From: CAILZL01 sp050248275
Lineage (GTDB): Bacteria; Pseudomonadota; Gammaproteobacteria; Steroidobacterales; Steroidobacteraceae
Length of the DNA: 64,000 bases
Direction of reading: 5' to 3'
Assembly (NCBI GenBank): GCA_050248275.1
Contig: JBFWSR010000001.1
Span: 124,001 to 188,000 of the forward strand
Shown here in pieces: positions 26,864-35,043 of this stretch (the stretch's first letter is position 1; every line of letters starts with the position of its first letter). The notes under the pieces were generated by a model that had not been told where the DNA came from, did no database searches, and saw only the letters and a list, made by a program, of their open reading frames with translations. The position numbers were made by a program, and so were the translations under genes.

Positions 26864-28336
26864 TCAGAACGTCGACAGACCCGTGGCTTCCATCAAACGA
26901 TAACGCCAGTAACGCGCGATGGAATCATCCCGATAGGCGCCGAAAGGCGCGGTGTACTCCGGTGACGATGCATCGCCCTGCCATAGACGTTCAAAGTAGG
27001 CGCGCATCGCCTGGGCAGGCGCGGCATCCGTTGTCATCTTCAACGCCACATTGGCCTCAAGGTTGTAATCATCGAGATTGCGGCGCGTGAAATTGGCCGA
27101 ACCCAGCGTCACGAATAAGTCCTGCTGATGTTGCACCATCAGCAGCTTGGTATGGAACTGTTCGCCGTGCGTGCGATACCAGCGTACTTCAATGTTGCCT
27201 CGTCCCTGTTCAACCAGTTCATTGGCCACCGGACGGTTGGGCACGCCATCTTTCTGAATGCCGAAGGCATCCTTGTTGGGATCCAGAATCAGGCGCACCT
27301 GCACGCCACGTCCGGCGGCCTGTTTGAGCGCCTCGATCACCTCACGCTGACTGAGATAGAACATGGCCATTTGTATCTGGTCGCCCGCCTGGGCATTGCG
27401 CAGGGCACGCAAGGCGTGCGCCAGGATCGCCGCTTCGGTCAGGTAATACGCTTCCACGCCTGCAACAACGGGTGTGCCCTGCCGACGCCCCGGCAATAAC
27501 AGCTCGCCTTTCCAGCCGGAAAAGCGCGCCACGTTGATTTCCTGTTCCAGCATGACTTGCGTCAGTTCGCCGGTGAACTGCAGGGCGACGTTGGAATGAG
27601 CGCTGCTGGCATCGTGCGGATTGGCTGATGCCACCAGCGCCTGCCATTCGCCATCGGCCCGGTCGCTGACGATGAGTTTGCGGTGATTGGCCTTGAAATT
27701 GAGCAGATTCAGCCAGCTGCGCAAGGTGATTTTCGGTGCATTGGCATCAAATGGATTGGGCAACCAGCCGCCCTGCGTGGAGTTGCCCCACCATTGCGCC
27801 AGACCGCGCCAGATGGCCGAATAACCTGCATTGGAGTCACGCAGCACCGTCAAATCGGTGCGCACGATCTCGATGCCGGCCTCCTGCAGTTCATTCAACA
27901 GCGCAGACATGGCGCCGTTATACACATCGTTGATCGGATCGGTGATCAGCAATACCTGCAATGACGGCACGGTGCGCTTGCGCGCCAGCAGGTGATCCGC
28001 CAATTCACGGCTCAAGGGCCGCAGCGGTTGCGCCGCACCTCCCATGACGTCGTTGATCAGGAAAAAATCCAGCACGATGAAATGCTGTGCTGCGTCGATC
28101 TGCTGCAGCACTGCATCAAAGATCCGCTGTTCGTTACACCGTTCGCCCTGAACCGTTTCATAGGTGAGGTCGTACAGGAAATGTATGTCGGCGACTGACA
28201 CTAAAACCGGCGCGGCATTGACATGCACGCCCGGCGGCAGGGGTTTGTGGGTTTGCCACAGCATGGCGACCACCCATGCCAGCACGACAACGCTGCAGAG
28301 CCGTTTGAGCCAGCGCAATGAGTTGCGCGATGACAC
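26864..28336 (-). CDS. Phospholipase D-like (cardiolipin synthase-like) membrane-anchored protein
   Basis: A 490-residue PLD-superfamily protein with an N-terminal signal anchor (LCSVVVLAWVVAMLW). Two HKD-type active sites are present: NHRKLIVSDR (about residue 215) and FHTKLLMVQHQQ followed by GSANFTRRN (about 395-420). Such pairs form one catalytic centre for phosphodiester transfer on phospholipids. The distance between sites fits cardiolipin synthase, but the first motif lacks the usual Asp spacing, so activity is unproven. Start is GTG at 28336, 3 bases after the pyrD stop, implying coupling to pyrD. Confidence 0.85.
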   Translation of the reverse strand: MSSRNSLRWLKRLCSVVVLAWVVAMLWQTHKPLPPGVHVNAAPVLVSVADIHFLYDLTYETVQGERCNEQRIFDAVLQQIDAAQHFIVLDFFLINDVMGGAAQPLRPLSRELADHLLARKRTVPSLQVLLITDPINDVYNGAMSALLNELQEAGIEIVRTDLTVLRDSNAGYSAIWRGLAQWWGNSTQGGWLPNPFDANAPKITLRSWLNLLNFKANHRKLIVSDRADGEWQALVASANPHDASSAHSNVALQFTGELTQVMLEQEINVARFSGWKGELLLPGRRQGTPVVAGVEAYYLTEAAILAHALRALRNAQAGDQIQMAMFYLSQREVIEALKQAAGRGVQVRLILDPNKDAFGIQKDGVPNRPVANELVEQGRGNIEVRWYRTHGEQFHTKLLMVQHQQDLFVTLGSANFTRRNLDDYNLEANVALKMTTDAAPAQAMRAYFERLWQGDASSPEYTAPFGAYRDDSIARYWRYRLMEATGLSTF

Positions 28337-28339
28337 GGC

Positions 28340-29284
28340 TTACTTCTTCGGCTGCAACGAACCCGTCAGTTGCGTCACGCTGTCCAGCCGGTGACGCTGC
28401 AGGTAGGCGGCAATACCGGCGTTCAGCTTGTTGCAAACCAGCGGGTCATAGAACAACGCCGTGCCGACCCCCACCGCATCGGCGCCGGCAATGAGAAACT
28501 CAATGGCATCTTCGGGAGAACGAATGCCGCCCTGGCCAATGATGGCGATGCCATGCGGTCGCGCCACTTCCGCCACCTGCATGACTTTCAGCAGCGCAAT
28601 CGGCTTGACGGCAGGGCCTGACAACCCGCCCTGCACATTGCCCAGCACCGGCTGGCGCGTTTCGATGTTGATGGCCATGCCTGCCATGGTATTGATCAGC
28701 GACAGCGCATTGCTGCCAGCCTCGATGCAGCGGCGGGCGTTTTCACGGATGTCGGTCTGGTTGGGCGACAGCTTGGTGATGACTGGCTTGCTGGTTACTG
28801 CGCGGCAGGCTGACACCACCCGTGCCGACATCTCGGGATCGTTGCCGAACTGCACGCCGCCTGCCTTGATGTTGGGACAGGAAATGTTGAGTTCGATGGC
28901 GGCGACCGGCGAGTCATCGAAACGCCGCGTCACTTCGACATATTCTTCAATGGTCGAACCGCAGACATTGGCGCAGAAGTTGGTTTCGCTGAAATCCAGT
29001 TGCGGCAGGATGCTGTTTACCACCGCATCCACGCCGGGATTCTGCAGACCGATGGCGTTGAGCATGCCCATGGCCGTTTCGGCAATACGATGCGGCGCAT
29101 TGCCGAGACGCGGCTGGCCGGTGGTGCCCTTGAGCATCACCGCGCCGGCGGCGCGATTGCTGAAGCCTTCGACACGCGTGAATTCCTCGCCGAAACCCAC
29201 ACAGCCGGACAGCAGGACCAGCGGCGAATTGAAACGCAGGCCGCAAAATTCCAGTTTGAGCGAATCGGGAAGAGCAATGGACAT
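28340..29284 (-). CDS. pyrD: Dihydroorotate dehydrogenase, class 1B-type catalytic subunit
   Basis: A 314-residue TIM-barrel flavoprotein that should oxidise dihydroorotate in pyrimidine synthesis. It follows the Bacillus PyrD pattern closely: GCVGFGEEF, TGQPRLGNAPHRIAET, GMLNAIGLQNPG, the active-site Cys in ELNISCPNIKAGG, KLSPN, GGLSGPAVKP and IIGQGGI. I chose ATG at 29284; upstream in-frame sequence looks non-coding. Class 1B enzymes normally need the iron-sulfur/FAD partner PyrK, which is not seen in this window, and gammaproteobacteria mostly use the membrane-linked class 2 enzyme. Confidence 0.9.
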   Translation of the reverse strand: MSIALPDSLKLEFCGLRFNSPLVLLSGCVGFGEEFTRVEGFSNRAAGAVMLKGTTGQPRLGNAPHRIAETAMGMLNAIGLQNPGVDAVVNSILPQLDFSETNFCANVCGSTIEEYVEVTRRFDDSPVAAIELNISCPNIKAGGVQFGNDPEMSARVVSACRAVTSKPVITKLSPNQTDIRENARRCIEAGSNALSLINTMAGMAINIETRQPVLGNVQGGLSGPAVKPIALLKVMQVAEVARPHGIAIIGQGGIRSPEDAIEFLIAGADAVGVGTALFYDPLVCNKLNAGIAAYLQRHRLDSVTQLTGSLQPKK

Positions 29285-29349
29285 GGGGAACTTCAGTAAG
29301 CAGGTCGGCGCAGTGTAACGGCATGCGCCGAAGCGGGCAAAACCACCGC

Positions 29350-30027
29350 TCAATCCACGACCAGTTTGTAGCCCGCTCCCGGCGCGGTCTGCAGCAGCTG
29401 CGGCACGGCCGGATCCAGCTCGATCTTGTGGCGCACGCGATGCACCAGCTGCTTGAGCAATTGCCGGTCACCGGCGCCTTTATGCCCCCACACCTGCATC
29501 AGCAGACGGTCCGAACTGACGGTGTGTCCGGCATTGGCCAGCAACATTTGCAGCAGGCGGGTTTCCAGCTTGGTCAGACGCACCGGCAGCGCATCGCCCA
29601 CCTGCACGCTGTGTTCATCCACATCCAGCTTGAAACGTCCCGCCGAGACCGGCGCCACATTGGCATCCAGACCCGCGCGGCGCAGCAGCGCCTTGACGCG
29701 CGCGATCAACGTGCGGGGACTGAAAGGCTTGTTGAGATAATCATCCGCGCCCAGCTCCAACGCCTTGACCAGATCCTCCTCTTCACCGCGTACGGTCAGC
29801 ATCATCACCGGCACCCGTGATTGCTCGCGGATGCGGGCACAGACATCAAAACCGCTGGCGCCCGGCATGTTGATATCGAGCAACACCAGATCCGGCGCTT
29901 CCTGCGCAAACATACGCAAGGCAGTGGCGCCATCGCCGGCCTTCACCACAGCAAAGCCGGATTGAGACAGCGTGAAACCAATCAAGGCCAGCAATTCCAG
30001 ATCGTCGTCGGCGACTAATATTTTCAT
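29350..30027 (-). CDS. OmpR/PhoB-family response regulator
   Basis: A 225-residue regulator with start ATG at 30027 (MKILVADDDLELL). The receiver domain has the acidic pair ADDD, the phosphoacceptor in LVLLDINMPG (Asp51 region) and Lys in YLNKPFSPR. The C-terminal winged helix (about residues 130-222) ends with the OmpR-type recognition region KQLVHRVRHKIE and GAGYKLV. It follows the kinase gene by 7 bases, so they are partners. Being in the sulfate-uptake operon, it may control sulfur or envelope genes. GTTAT repeats upstream of cysA are a possible binding site. Confidence 0.92.
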   Translation of the reverse strand: MKILVADDDLELLALIGFTLSQSGFAVVKAGDGATALRMFAQEAPDLVLLDINMPGASGFDVCARIREQSRVPVMMLTVRGEEEDLVKALELGADDYLNKPFSPRTLIARVKALLRRAGLDANVAPVSAGRFKLDVDEHSVQVGDALPVRLTKLETRLLQMLLANAGHTVSSDRLLMQVWGHKGAGDRQLLKQLVHRVRHKIELDPAVPQLLQTAPGAGYKLVVD

Positions 30028-30034
30028 GGAGTAT

Positions 30035-32185
30035 TCATTGCCCTGATACCGGCAAACGGAAACTGAAACGAGTGCGTTGGTCGGCGGTACGCGCAGCGCG
30101 GATCTGCCCGCCGTGACGCTCGACAATGGATTTGACGATCCACAGGCCCAACCCCAGACCACCAGGTTCGGGCTCCTGCTCCGGACCACGCGAGAAACGA
30201 TCGAAGATCGAGCCCAACTGCGCATCAGGTACGCCTGGACCTTCATCCTCCACCCAGACGCAGATCTGTTCGCCCTGCAACTCGGCGCCGACACGCACGA
30301 CACTGTTCTCCGGTGCGTACTTGCAGGCATTGGCCAGCAGATTGACCAGCACCTGCGTCAGACGCATTTCATCGCCCGCCACATCCGGCAGGGTGACCGG
30401 CACTTGGATCTGCAACTGCTGACCGCGCTGCGTCAGCAATGCGCCCACCAGAGCCTGCGCTGCGGTGATGACATCATGCAGCGCCACGTTTTGCTGCCGG
30501 ATGCCGAGTTGCCCGGATTCAATGCGCACGCTTTCCAGCAGATTATCGATCAATGCCGTCAACCGCTGGGTGCTGCGTTCCAGCGACAGCACCAGTTCGC
30601 GCGTCTGTTGCACAGACATGTGCTCCAGACCGTCCAGCAACAATTCAATGCTGGCCAACTGTGATGCCAGCGGCGTGCGGAACTCATGCGAGATGTTGGC
30701 CAGCACCGAATCACGCGCGCGACGAATCGCCTCCAGTTCGGTTTCATCGCGCAGCACCTGCACTTGCAGACCATCCACCAGTCCGGCGCTGGTGATGACG
30801 GCGTTGACGATGCGGCCATCACCGATCTGCAATCGCTCGGTGGCCTGTGCGCTGCTGGCGGTGCGCGCCTGCAATATCGGACACTGGCTGTCGCAGGGAC
30901 GATTGCCCAGCTTGTCGGTACAGGGCTTGAGCACATCGCCGCAGAACCTGCCGATGGCTTCATCGGTCTTGAGGCCCAGCATGCGCGCGCCTTGCGGATT
31001 GAGGTAGGTAATGTGACGCAACTTGTCGACGGCGAACACGCCTTCGATGGTGCCGCTGAGCACCGCCTGTGCTTCTGCTTCACGACGCCGCAGGGTGCCG
31101 GTCAATTCCACCAGATTGCGCCGCATGTCCTCCATGGTGCGCGCCAGCACGCCGATTTCCGCAGGACCATTAGCCGGAATCGAAGTCGAAAAATCACCCT
31201 GTGCCAGACGCGTGGCGGCATGTGTGAGCGCATGCACCGGCCTGGCGACGAGTTGTCCCAGCAACAGACTGACCAGAATCGCCAGTGCGCCTACCAGCAC
31301 GGCCGTGATCAGCAAGCGGTGCGTCAAGGAACGGATGTTGGCGTCACTGTCGTCAGTGGGCAGTTCAGCCAGGATCAATGCGATGGCCTCGCCCGTACTG
31401 GCAAACACCGGCACGCTGGCGACAAACAGGTCGCGGGCATTGATACGTTCGGCAGCATAGCGGCCATCGGACAAGGCCGCCGAGTTCAGGCGCGTGTAAT
31501 CGTCACTGGGGGCCTTGCTGAAAGCACGATAATTGATCAACCGGAGTTTCAATCCGGTCCGTTCGCTCAGCCTGGCGGCGAGCCGGTCGTCGAAATGACG
31601 CAGGGCATATACCCGTATGGTCTGCGCCGCATCCAGCGAATCGGGCAGCATCACTGCACTGGCGCCCATCACGGCAGGCAACAAGGCGGAAGGCACGACC
31701 GAAAAGCGTTCGCCCTGTTCGCGTGCCGCCGTGAGAATCGTCGACCAGTCCTGATCAGTGAATTGAGCTTCGGTTCCGGCGCCCAACTGCACATCGACAT
31801 GGGCCAGCAATTGCTCACCACGCGCCAGCGCACAGCTATCCATCCCGGCGGCGTTGCAGGCACGCTTCAACAACGGTCGGAGTTCCACGGCATTTTCTGC
31901 CATGAAACGCTTCAGCGTCGGGTCATGAGCCATATTGCGCGCCTGTTTCAAGGCATCTTCGCTGAGCTTGCGCAATTCTTCTTGTGCGCTGGCGCCCGCC
32001 AGTTGCACCTGCGACAGACCCTGCTCATCGGCGAGTCTGCGCAACAACCCGACCGCACTGATCGAGATGCCGATGATGACCAGCAACACCAGCGTCACGT
32101 TGATAGCCGGCAGCAGCGTGCGCAGGCTGGTTTTTTCAGGGTCCAGTTCGAATTTGTCCAGCCAGTTCTGCAAAGTTCTCAGCAT
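30035..32185 (-). CDS. Membrane sensor histidine kinase with HAMP and Cys-rich PAS domain
   Basis: A 716-residue kinase. Order: helix 1 (residues about 27-48), a periplasmic sensor of about 230 residues, helix 2 (LLITAVLVGALAILVSLLLG), HAMP (about 300-355), a PAS domain (about 370-480), HisKA with SHEFRTPLASQL, and HATPase with NLLANACKYAP, VEDEGPGVPD and GGLGLGLWIVKS. The PAS domain has four cysteines in FCGDVLKPC and RPCDSQC, which could bind a metal or iron-sulfur centre or sense redox. The ATG at 32185 is preferred over GTG at 32191. It begins 9 bases after cysW, which ties it to sulfate uptake. Confidence 0.92.
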   Translation of the reverse strand: MLRTLQNWLDKFELDPEKTSLRTLLPAINVTLVLLVIIGISISAVGLLRRLADEQGLSQVQLAGASAQEELRKLSEDALKQARNMAHDPTLKRFMAENAVELRPLLKRACNAAGMDSCALARGEQLLAHVDVQLGAGTEAQFTDQDWSTILTAAREQGERFSVVPSALLPAVMGASAVMLPDSLDAAQTIRVYALRHFDDRLAARLSERTGLKLRLINYRAFSKAPSDDYTRLNSAALSDGRYAAERINARDLFVASVPVFASTGEAIALILAELPTDDSDANIRSLTHRLLITAVLVGALAILVSLLLGQLVARPVHALTHAATRLAQGDFSTSIPANGPAEIGVLARTMEDMRRNLVELTGTLRRREAEAQAVLSGTIEGVFAVDKLRHITYLNPQGARMLGLKTDEAIGRFCGDVLKPCTDKLGNRPCDSQCPILQARTASSAQATERLQIGDGRIVNAVITSAGLVDGLQVQVLRDETELEAIRRARDSVLANISHEFRTPLASQLASIELLLDGLEHMSVQQTRELVLSLERSTQRLTALIDNLLESVRIESGQLGIRQQNVALHDVITAAQALVGALLTQRGQQLQIQVPVTLPDVAGDEMRLTQVLVNLLANACKYAPENSVVRVGAELQGEQICVWVEDEGPGVPDAQLGSIFDRFSRGPEQEPEPGGLGLGLWIVKSIVERHGGQIRAARTADQRTRFSFRLPVSGQ

Positions 32186-32194
32186 GGCCACACG

Positions 32195-33061
32195 TTAACC
32201 GCGGTAACCGCGCCATTCAATCACGGTCTTGATCAACAGCGTGACGATGGCCAGCACCATCAGCAGCGACGCCACCGCAAAGGCGCCGACGAAGTTGTAC
32301 TCGTTGTAAAGAATCTCGATATGCAGGGGCATGGTATTGGTCAGGCCGCGGATATGGCCTGACACCACCGACACGGCGCCGAACTCGCCCATGGCGCGCG
32401 CGTTGGTCAGGATCACGCCATAAATCAATCCCCAGCGAATCTTGGGCAGCGTCACGCGAAAGAAAGTCATCAGGCCGCCCGCGCCCATGGTGATCGCCGC
32501 TTCTTCTTCATCGTTGCCGAGCTGCTGCATCAATGGGATCAGTTCGCGCGCCACATAGGGAAAGGTCACGAACAAGGTCGCCAGCACGATGCCCGGCACG
32601 GCAAAAATGATGCTGATGTCATGATCCTGCAACCACAGGCCGAACCAGCCCTGGGCGCCGAACAGCATGACATAGATCAGACCCGACACCACGGGCGACA
32701 CGGCAATGGGCAAATCAATGGCGGTAATCAGCATGCTCTTGCCCTTGAACTCGAACTTGGCAATTGCCCAGGCAGCCGCGACGCCAAACAGGGTATTCAG
32801 CGGCACCACAATCGCGGCCGTGGTCAGGGTGAGCCTGATCGCCGCCAGTGTGTCGCTGTCACTGAAGCTTGCGAAATAAGCGCCAACGCCTTTTGCCAGA
32901 GCCGATGACAACACCGTGATCAGCGGCGCAATCAGCAGCGCCGCCATGAATGCCAGCGACAACATGATGAAACACCAGCGCGCCAGCCTGTCCGAAACGG
33001 TATTGCGTCCCGGACGGGATGCCAGCTCGATCAACAATTGTCTGGAAGGACCACCGGCCAT
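32195..33061 (-). CDS. cysW: Sulfate/thiosulfate ABC transporter permease CysW
   Basis: A 288-residue inner-membrane permease with six helices. The EAA loop contacting the ATPase is EEAAITMGAGGLMTFFRVTLPKIRWGL. Other CysW features are ARAMGEFGAVSVVSGHIRGLTNTMPLHIE and the C-terminal LLIKTVIEWRG. I start at ATG 33061; a TTG one codon earlier is possible. It pairs with CysT to form the channel. It lies 48 bases after cysT and 9 bases before the kinase gene. Confidence 0.95.
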   Translation of the reverse strand: MAGGPSRQLLIELASRPGRNTVSDRLARWCFIMLSLAFMAALLIAPLITVLSSALAKGVGAYFASFSDSDTLAAIRLTLTTAAIVVPLNTLFGVAAAWAIAKFEFKGKSMLITAIDLPIAVSPVVSGLIYVMLFGAQGWFGLWLQDHDISIIFAVPGIVLATLFVTFPYVARELIPLMQQLGNDEEEAAITMGAGGLMTFFRVTLPKIRWGLIYGVILTNARAMGEFGAVSVVSGHIRGLTNTMPLHIEILYNEYNFVGAFAVASLLMVLAIVTLLIKTVIEWRGYRG

Positions 33062-33109
33062 CAATGCTTACTCACTCGTCTTGTTCACTGGCTTGTTCAT
33101 TGCGGCGAC

Positions 33110-33952
33110 TCACTGCCGTTTGCCGACAAACAGGCGTCGCCGACTCCAGTTCTGCAGCAGATTGATGGACAGCAGCATCACGAAGGACATGCCCAGCATG
33201 ATGCAGCCCAGCGCCGCAGCGCCGATGTAATCGTATTGCTCCAGCTTGATGACGATGAGCAGCGGCGTGATTTCGGTCTTCATCGGCAGATTGCCGGCAA
33301 TGAAAATCACCGAGCCATATTCGCCAATGCCGCGCGCGAACGCCATGGTGAAGCCGGTGAGCAAGGCCGGCAGCACCGTGGGAAAAATGATGCGCCAGAA
33401 AATCACGAAACGGCCTGCGCCCAGGGTTTCTGCCGCATCTTCCAGATCGCGCTGCACTTCCGCCAGCGCCGGCTGCACCGCGCGCACCACGAAGGGCATG
33501 CCAATCAGGGTCAACGCAACGGTAATGCCCAGCCAGGTGTACACCACCTGGATGCCCAGTTTGGCCAGTTGCTGACCCAGCCAGCCGTCCTGCGCAAACA
33601 CCGCTGTCAATGCAATGCCCGATACGGCCGTGGGCAGGGCAAATGGCATGTCGATCAGGGCATCGAGCATTTTTCGTCCGGGAAAGTCATAGCGCGTCAG
33701 CGTCCAGGCGATGACGAAACCGAATACCGAGTTGATCAACGCCGCCAGCAATGACGTGCCGAAGGTGAGCTTGTAGGAAGCGACGGTGCGCGGATCGAGC
33801 AGCACTGACAGGAACTGCTGCAGCGTCATTGCCGAGGCCTTGAGCACCATGGCTGCCAAGGGGAGTAACACGATGGCGCTCAGGAAAAACGTGGTATAGC
33901 CCACCGTCAGACCAAAGCCCGGCAGGACGCTATGTTGACGCGCTTCAGCCAT
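33110..33952 (-). CDS. cysT: Sulfate/thiosulfate ABC transporter permease CysT (CysU)
   Basis: A 280-residue permease with six helices. It has the EAA loop DAAETLGAGRFVIFWRIIFPTVLPALL and the CysT signature ARGIGEYGSVIFIAGNLPMKTEI. With CysW and CysA it imports sulfate delivered by the binding protein. Starts 8 bases after the sbp gene. Confidence 0.95.
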   Translation of the reverse strand: MAEARQHSVLPGFGLTVGYTTFFLSAIVLLPLAAMVLKASAMTLQQFLSVLLDPRTVASYKLTFGTSLLAALINSVFGFVIAWTLTRYDFPGRKMLDALIDMPFALPTAVSGIALTAVFAQDGWLGQQLAKLGIQVVYTWLGITVALTLIGMPFVVRAVQPALAEVQRDLEDAAETLGAGRFVIFWRIIFPTVLPALLTGFTMAFARGIGEYGSVIFIAGNLPMKTEITPLLIVIKLEQYDYIGAAALGCIMLGMSFVMLLSINLLQNWSRRRLFVGKRQ

Positions 33953-33960
33953 GTCCGGTC

Positions 33961-35043
33961 CTATTTGCTCGGCGTCGCATAAATGCGATCGAACACGCCA
34001 CCATCCGCAAAGTGCGTGGCCTGGGCCTGCTGCCAGCCGCCAAACACCTGATCAATGCTGAACAACTGCAGTTCTGGAAAGGCGCTGCGGTGTTTCTCCA
34101 GCACGGCGGCATCGCGTGGCCGGAAATAATGTCTGGCAATGATGTCCTGGCCTTCTGCGGTATACAGATAATTCAGGTAGGCTTCAGCCACACGCCGCGT
34201 GCCCTTGCGATCCACCACTGTATCCACCAGCGCCACCGGTGGCTCGGCCAGAATGCTGACACTGGGTACGATCAGTTCAAATTTGTCCCTGCCCAGTTCG
34301 TTGACGGCCAGCAGCGCTTCGTTTTCCCAGGACAGCAGCACATCGCCGATATTGCGCTGCGCAAAGCTGTTGGTGGCATCGCGCGCTGCGCGATCCATGA
34401 CCGGCGCGTGCTGATAGACGGTGCGCACAAACTGTTCGGCGGCGGCCTGCGCGGCGGCATTCGCCGCCGCATCGTGCAACTTGTTCCAGTCGCCCTTGAA
34501 TTCTCGATTCAGCACATAACCCCATGCCGCAAGATAATTCCAGCGGGCGCCGCCCGAGGTCTTGGGGTTGGGCGTCACCACCTGCACGTCAGCGCGCACC
34601 AGGTCAGCCCAATCGTGAATGTTCTTGGGATTGCCCTTGCGCACCAGGAACACGATCGTCGAAGTGTAAGGCGCGCTGTTGTTCGGCAGGCGGGTTTGCC
34701 AGTCGGCGCCCAGTCGCCTGGCTTTCTGATGAATGGCGTCGATGTCGTAGGCCAGCGCCAGCGTCACGACATCGGCTTCCAGTCCCTCCATCACCGAACG
34801 CGCCTGGCTGCCGGAACCGCCGTGCGATTGCATGATGCTGACTTTCTGGCCCGTTCTGGCCTGCCACTCTGCACTGAATTTTGCATCAATGTCGCGATAC
34901 AACTCGCGGGTCGGGTCGTAACTGACATTCAGCAGTTTGACGCTCTTGGCATCAGGACTGCTCGAACCGCAACCCAGCAGAACGCCCAGCATGAACAGGC
35001 CCAGCAATATTGCGGCTGAGCTGCGCGAGCGTAAATGCATCAT
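33961..35043 (-). CDS. sbp: Sulfate-binding protein, probable lipoprotein (Sbp/CysP)
   Basis: A 360-residue periplasmic solute receptor. Family motifs: LLNVSYDPTRELY (anion binding), QSHGGSGSQARSV, and ATNSFAQRNIGDVLLSWENEAL. It captures sulfate or thiosulfate for CysTWA. The signal region ends LGVLLGCGSSS with a lipobox Cys, so it is probably tethered to a membrane, whereas E. coli Sbp and CysP are soluble. Its start overlaps the cysA stop by 4 bases, an unusual cysA-first order. Confidence 0.93.
   Translation of the reverse strand: MMHLRSRSSAAILLGLFMLGVLLGCGSSSPDAKSVKLLNVSYDPTRELYRDIDAKFSAEWQARTGQKVSIMQSHGGSGSQARSVMEGLEADVVTLALAYDIDAIHQKARRLGADWQTRLPNNSAPYTSTIVFLVRKGNPKNIHDWADLVRADVQVVTPNPKTSGGARWNYLAAWGYVLNREFKGDWNKLHDAAANAAAQAAAEQFVRTVYQHAPVMDRAARDATNSFAQRNIGDVLLSWENEALLAVNELGRDKFELIVPSVSILAEPPVALVDTVVDRKGTRRVAEAYLNYLYTAEGQDIIARHYFRPRDAAVLEKHRSAFPELQLFSIDQVFGGWQQAQATHFADGGVFDRIYATPSK

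Noticed and set aside
30686..32362. 558-codon frame on the plus strand opposite the sensor kinase
   Set aside because: It is a high-GC shadow of a clear gene; similar antisense frames lie opposite ccoP (13649-14761) and hemW (58687-59784).
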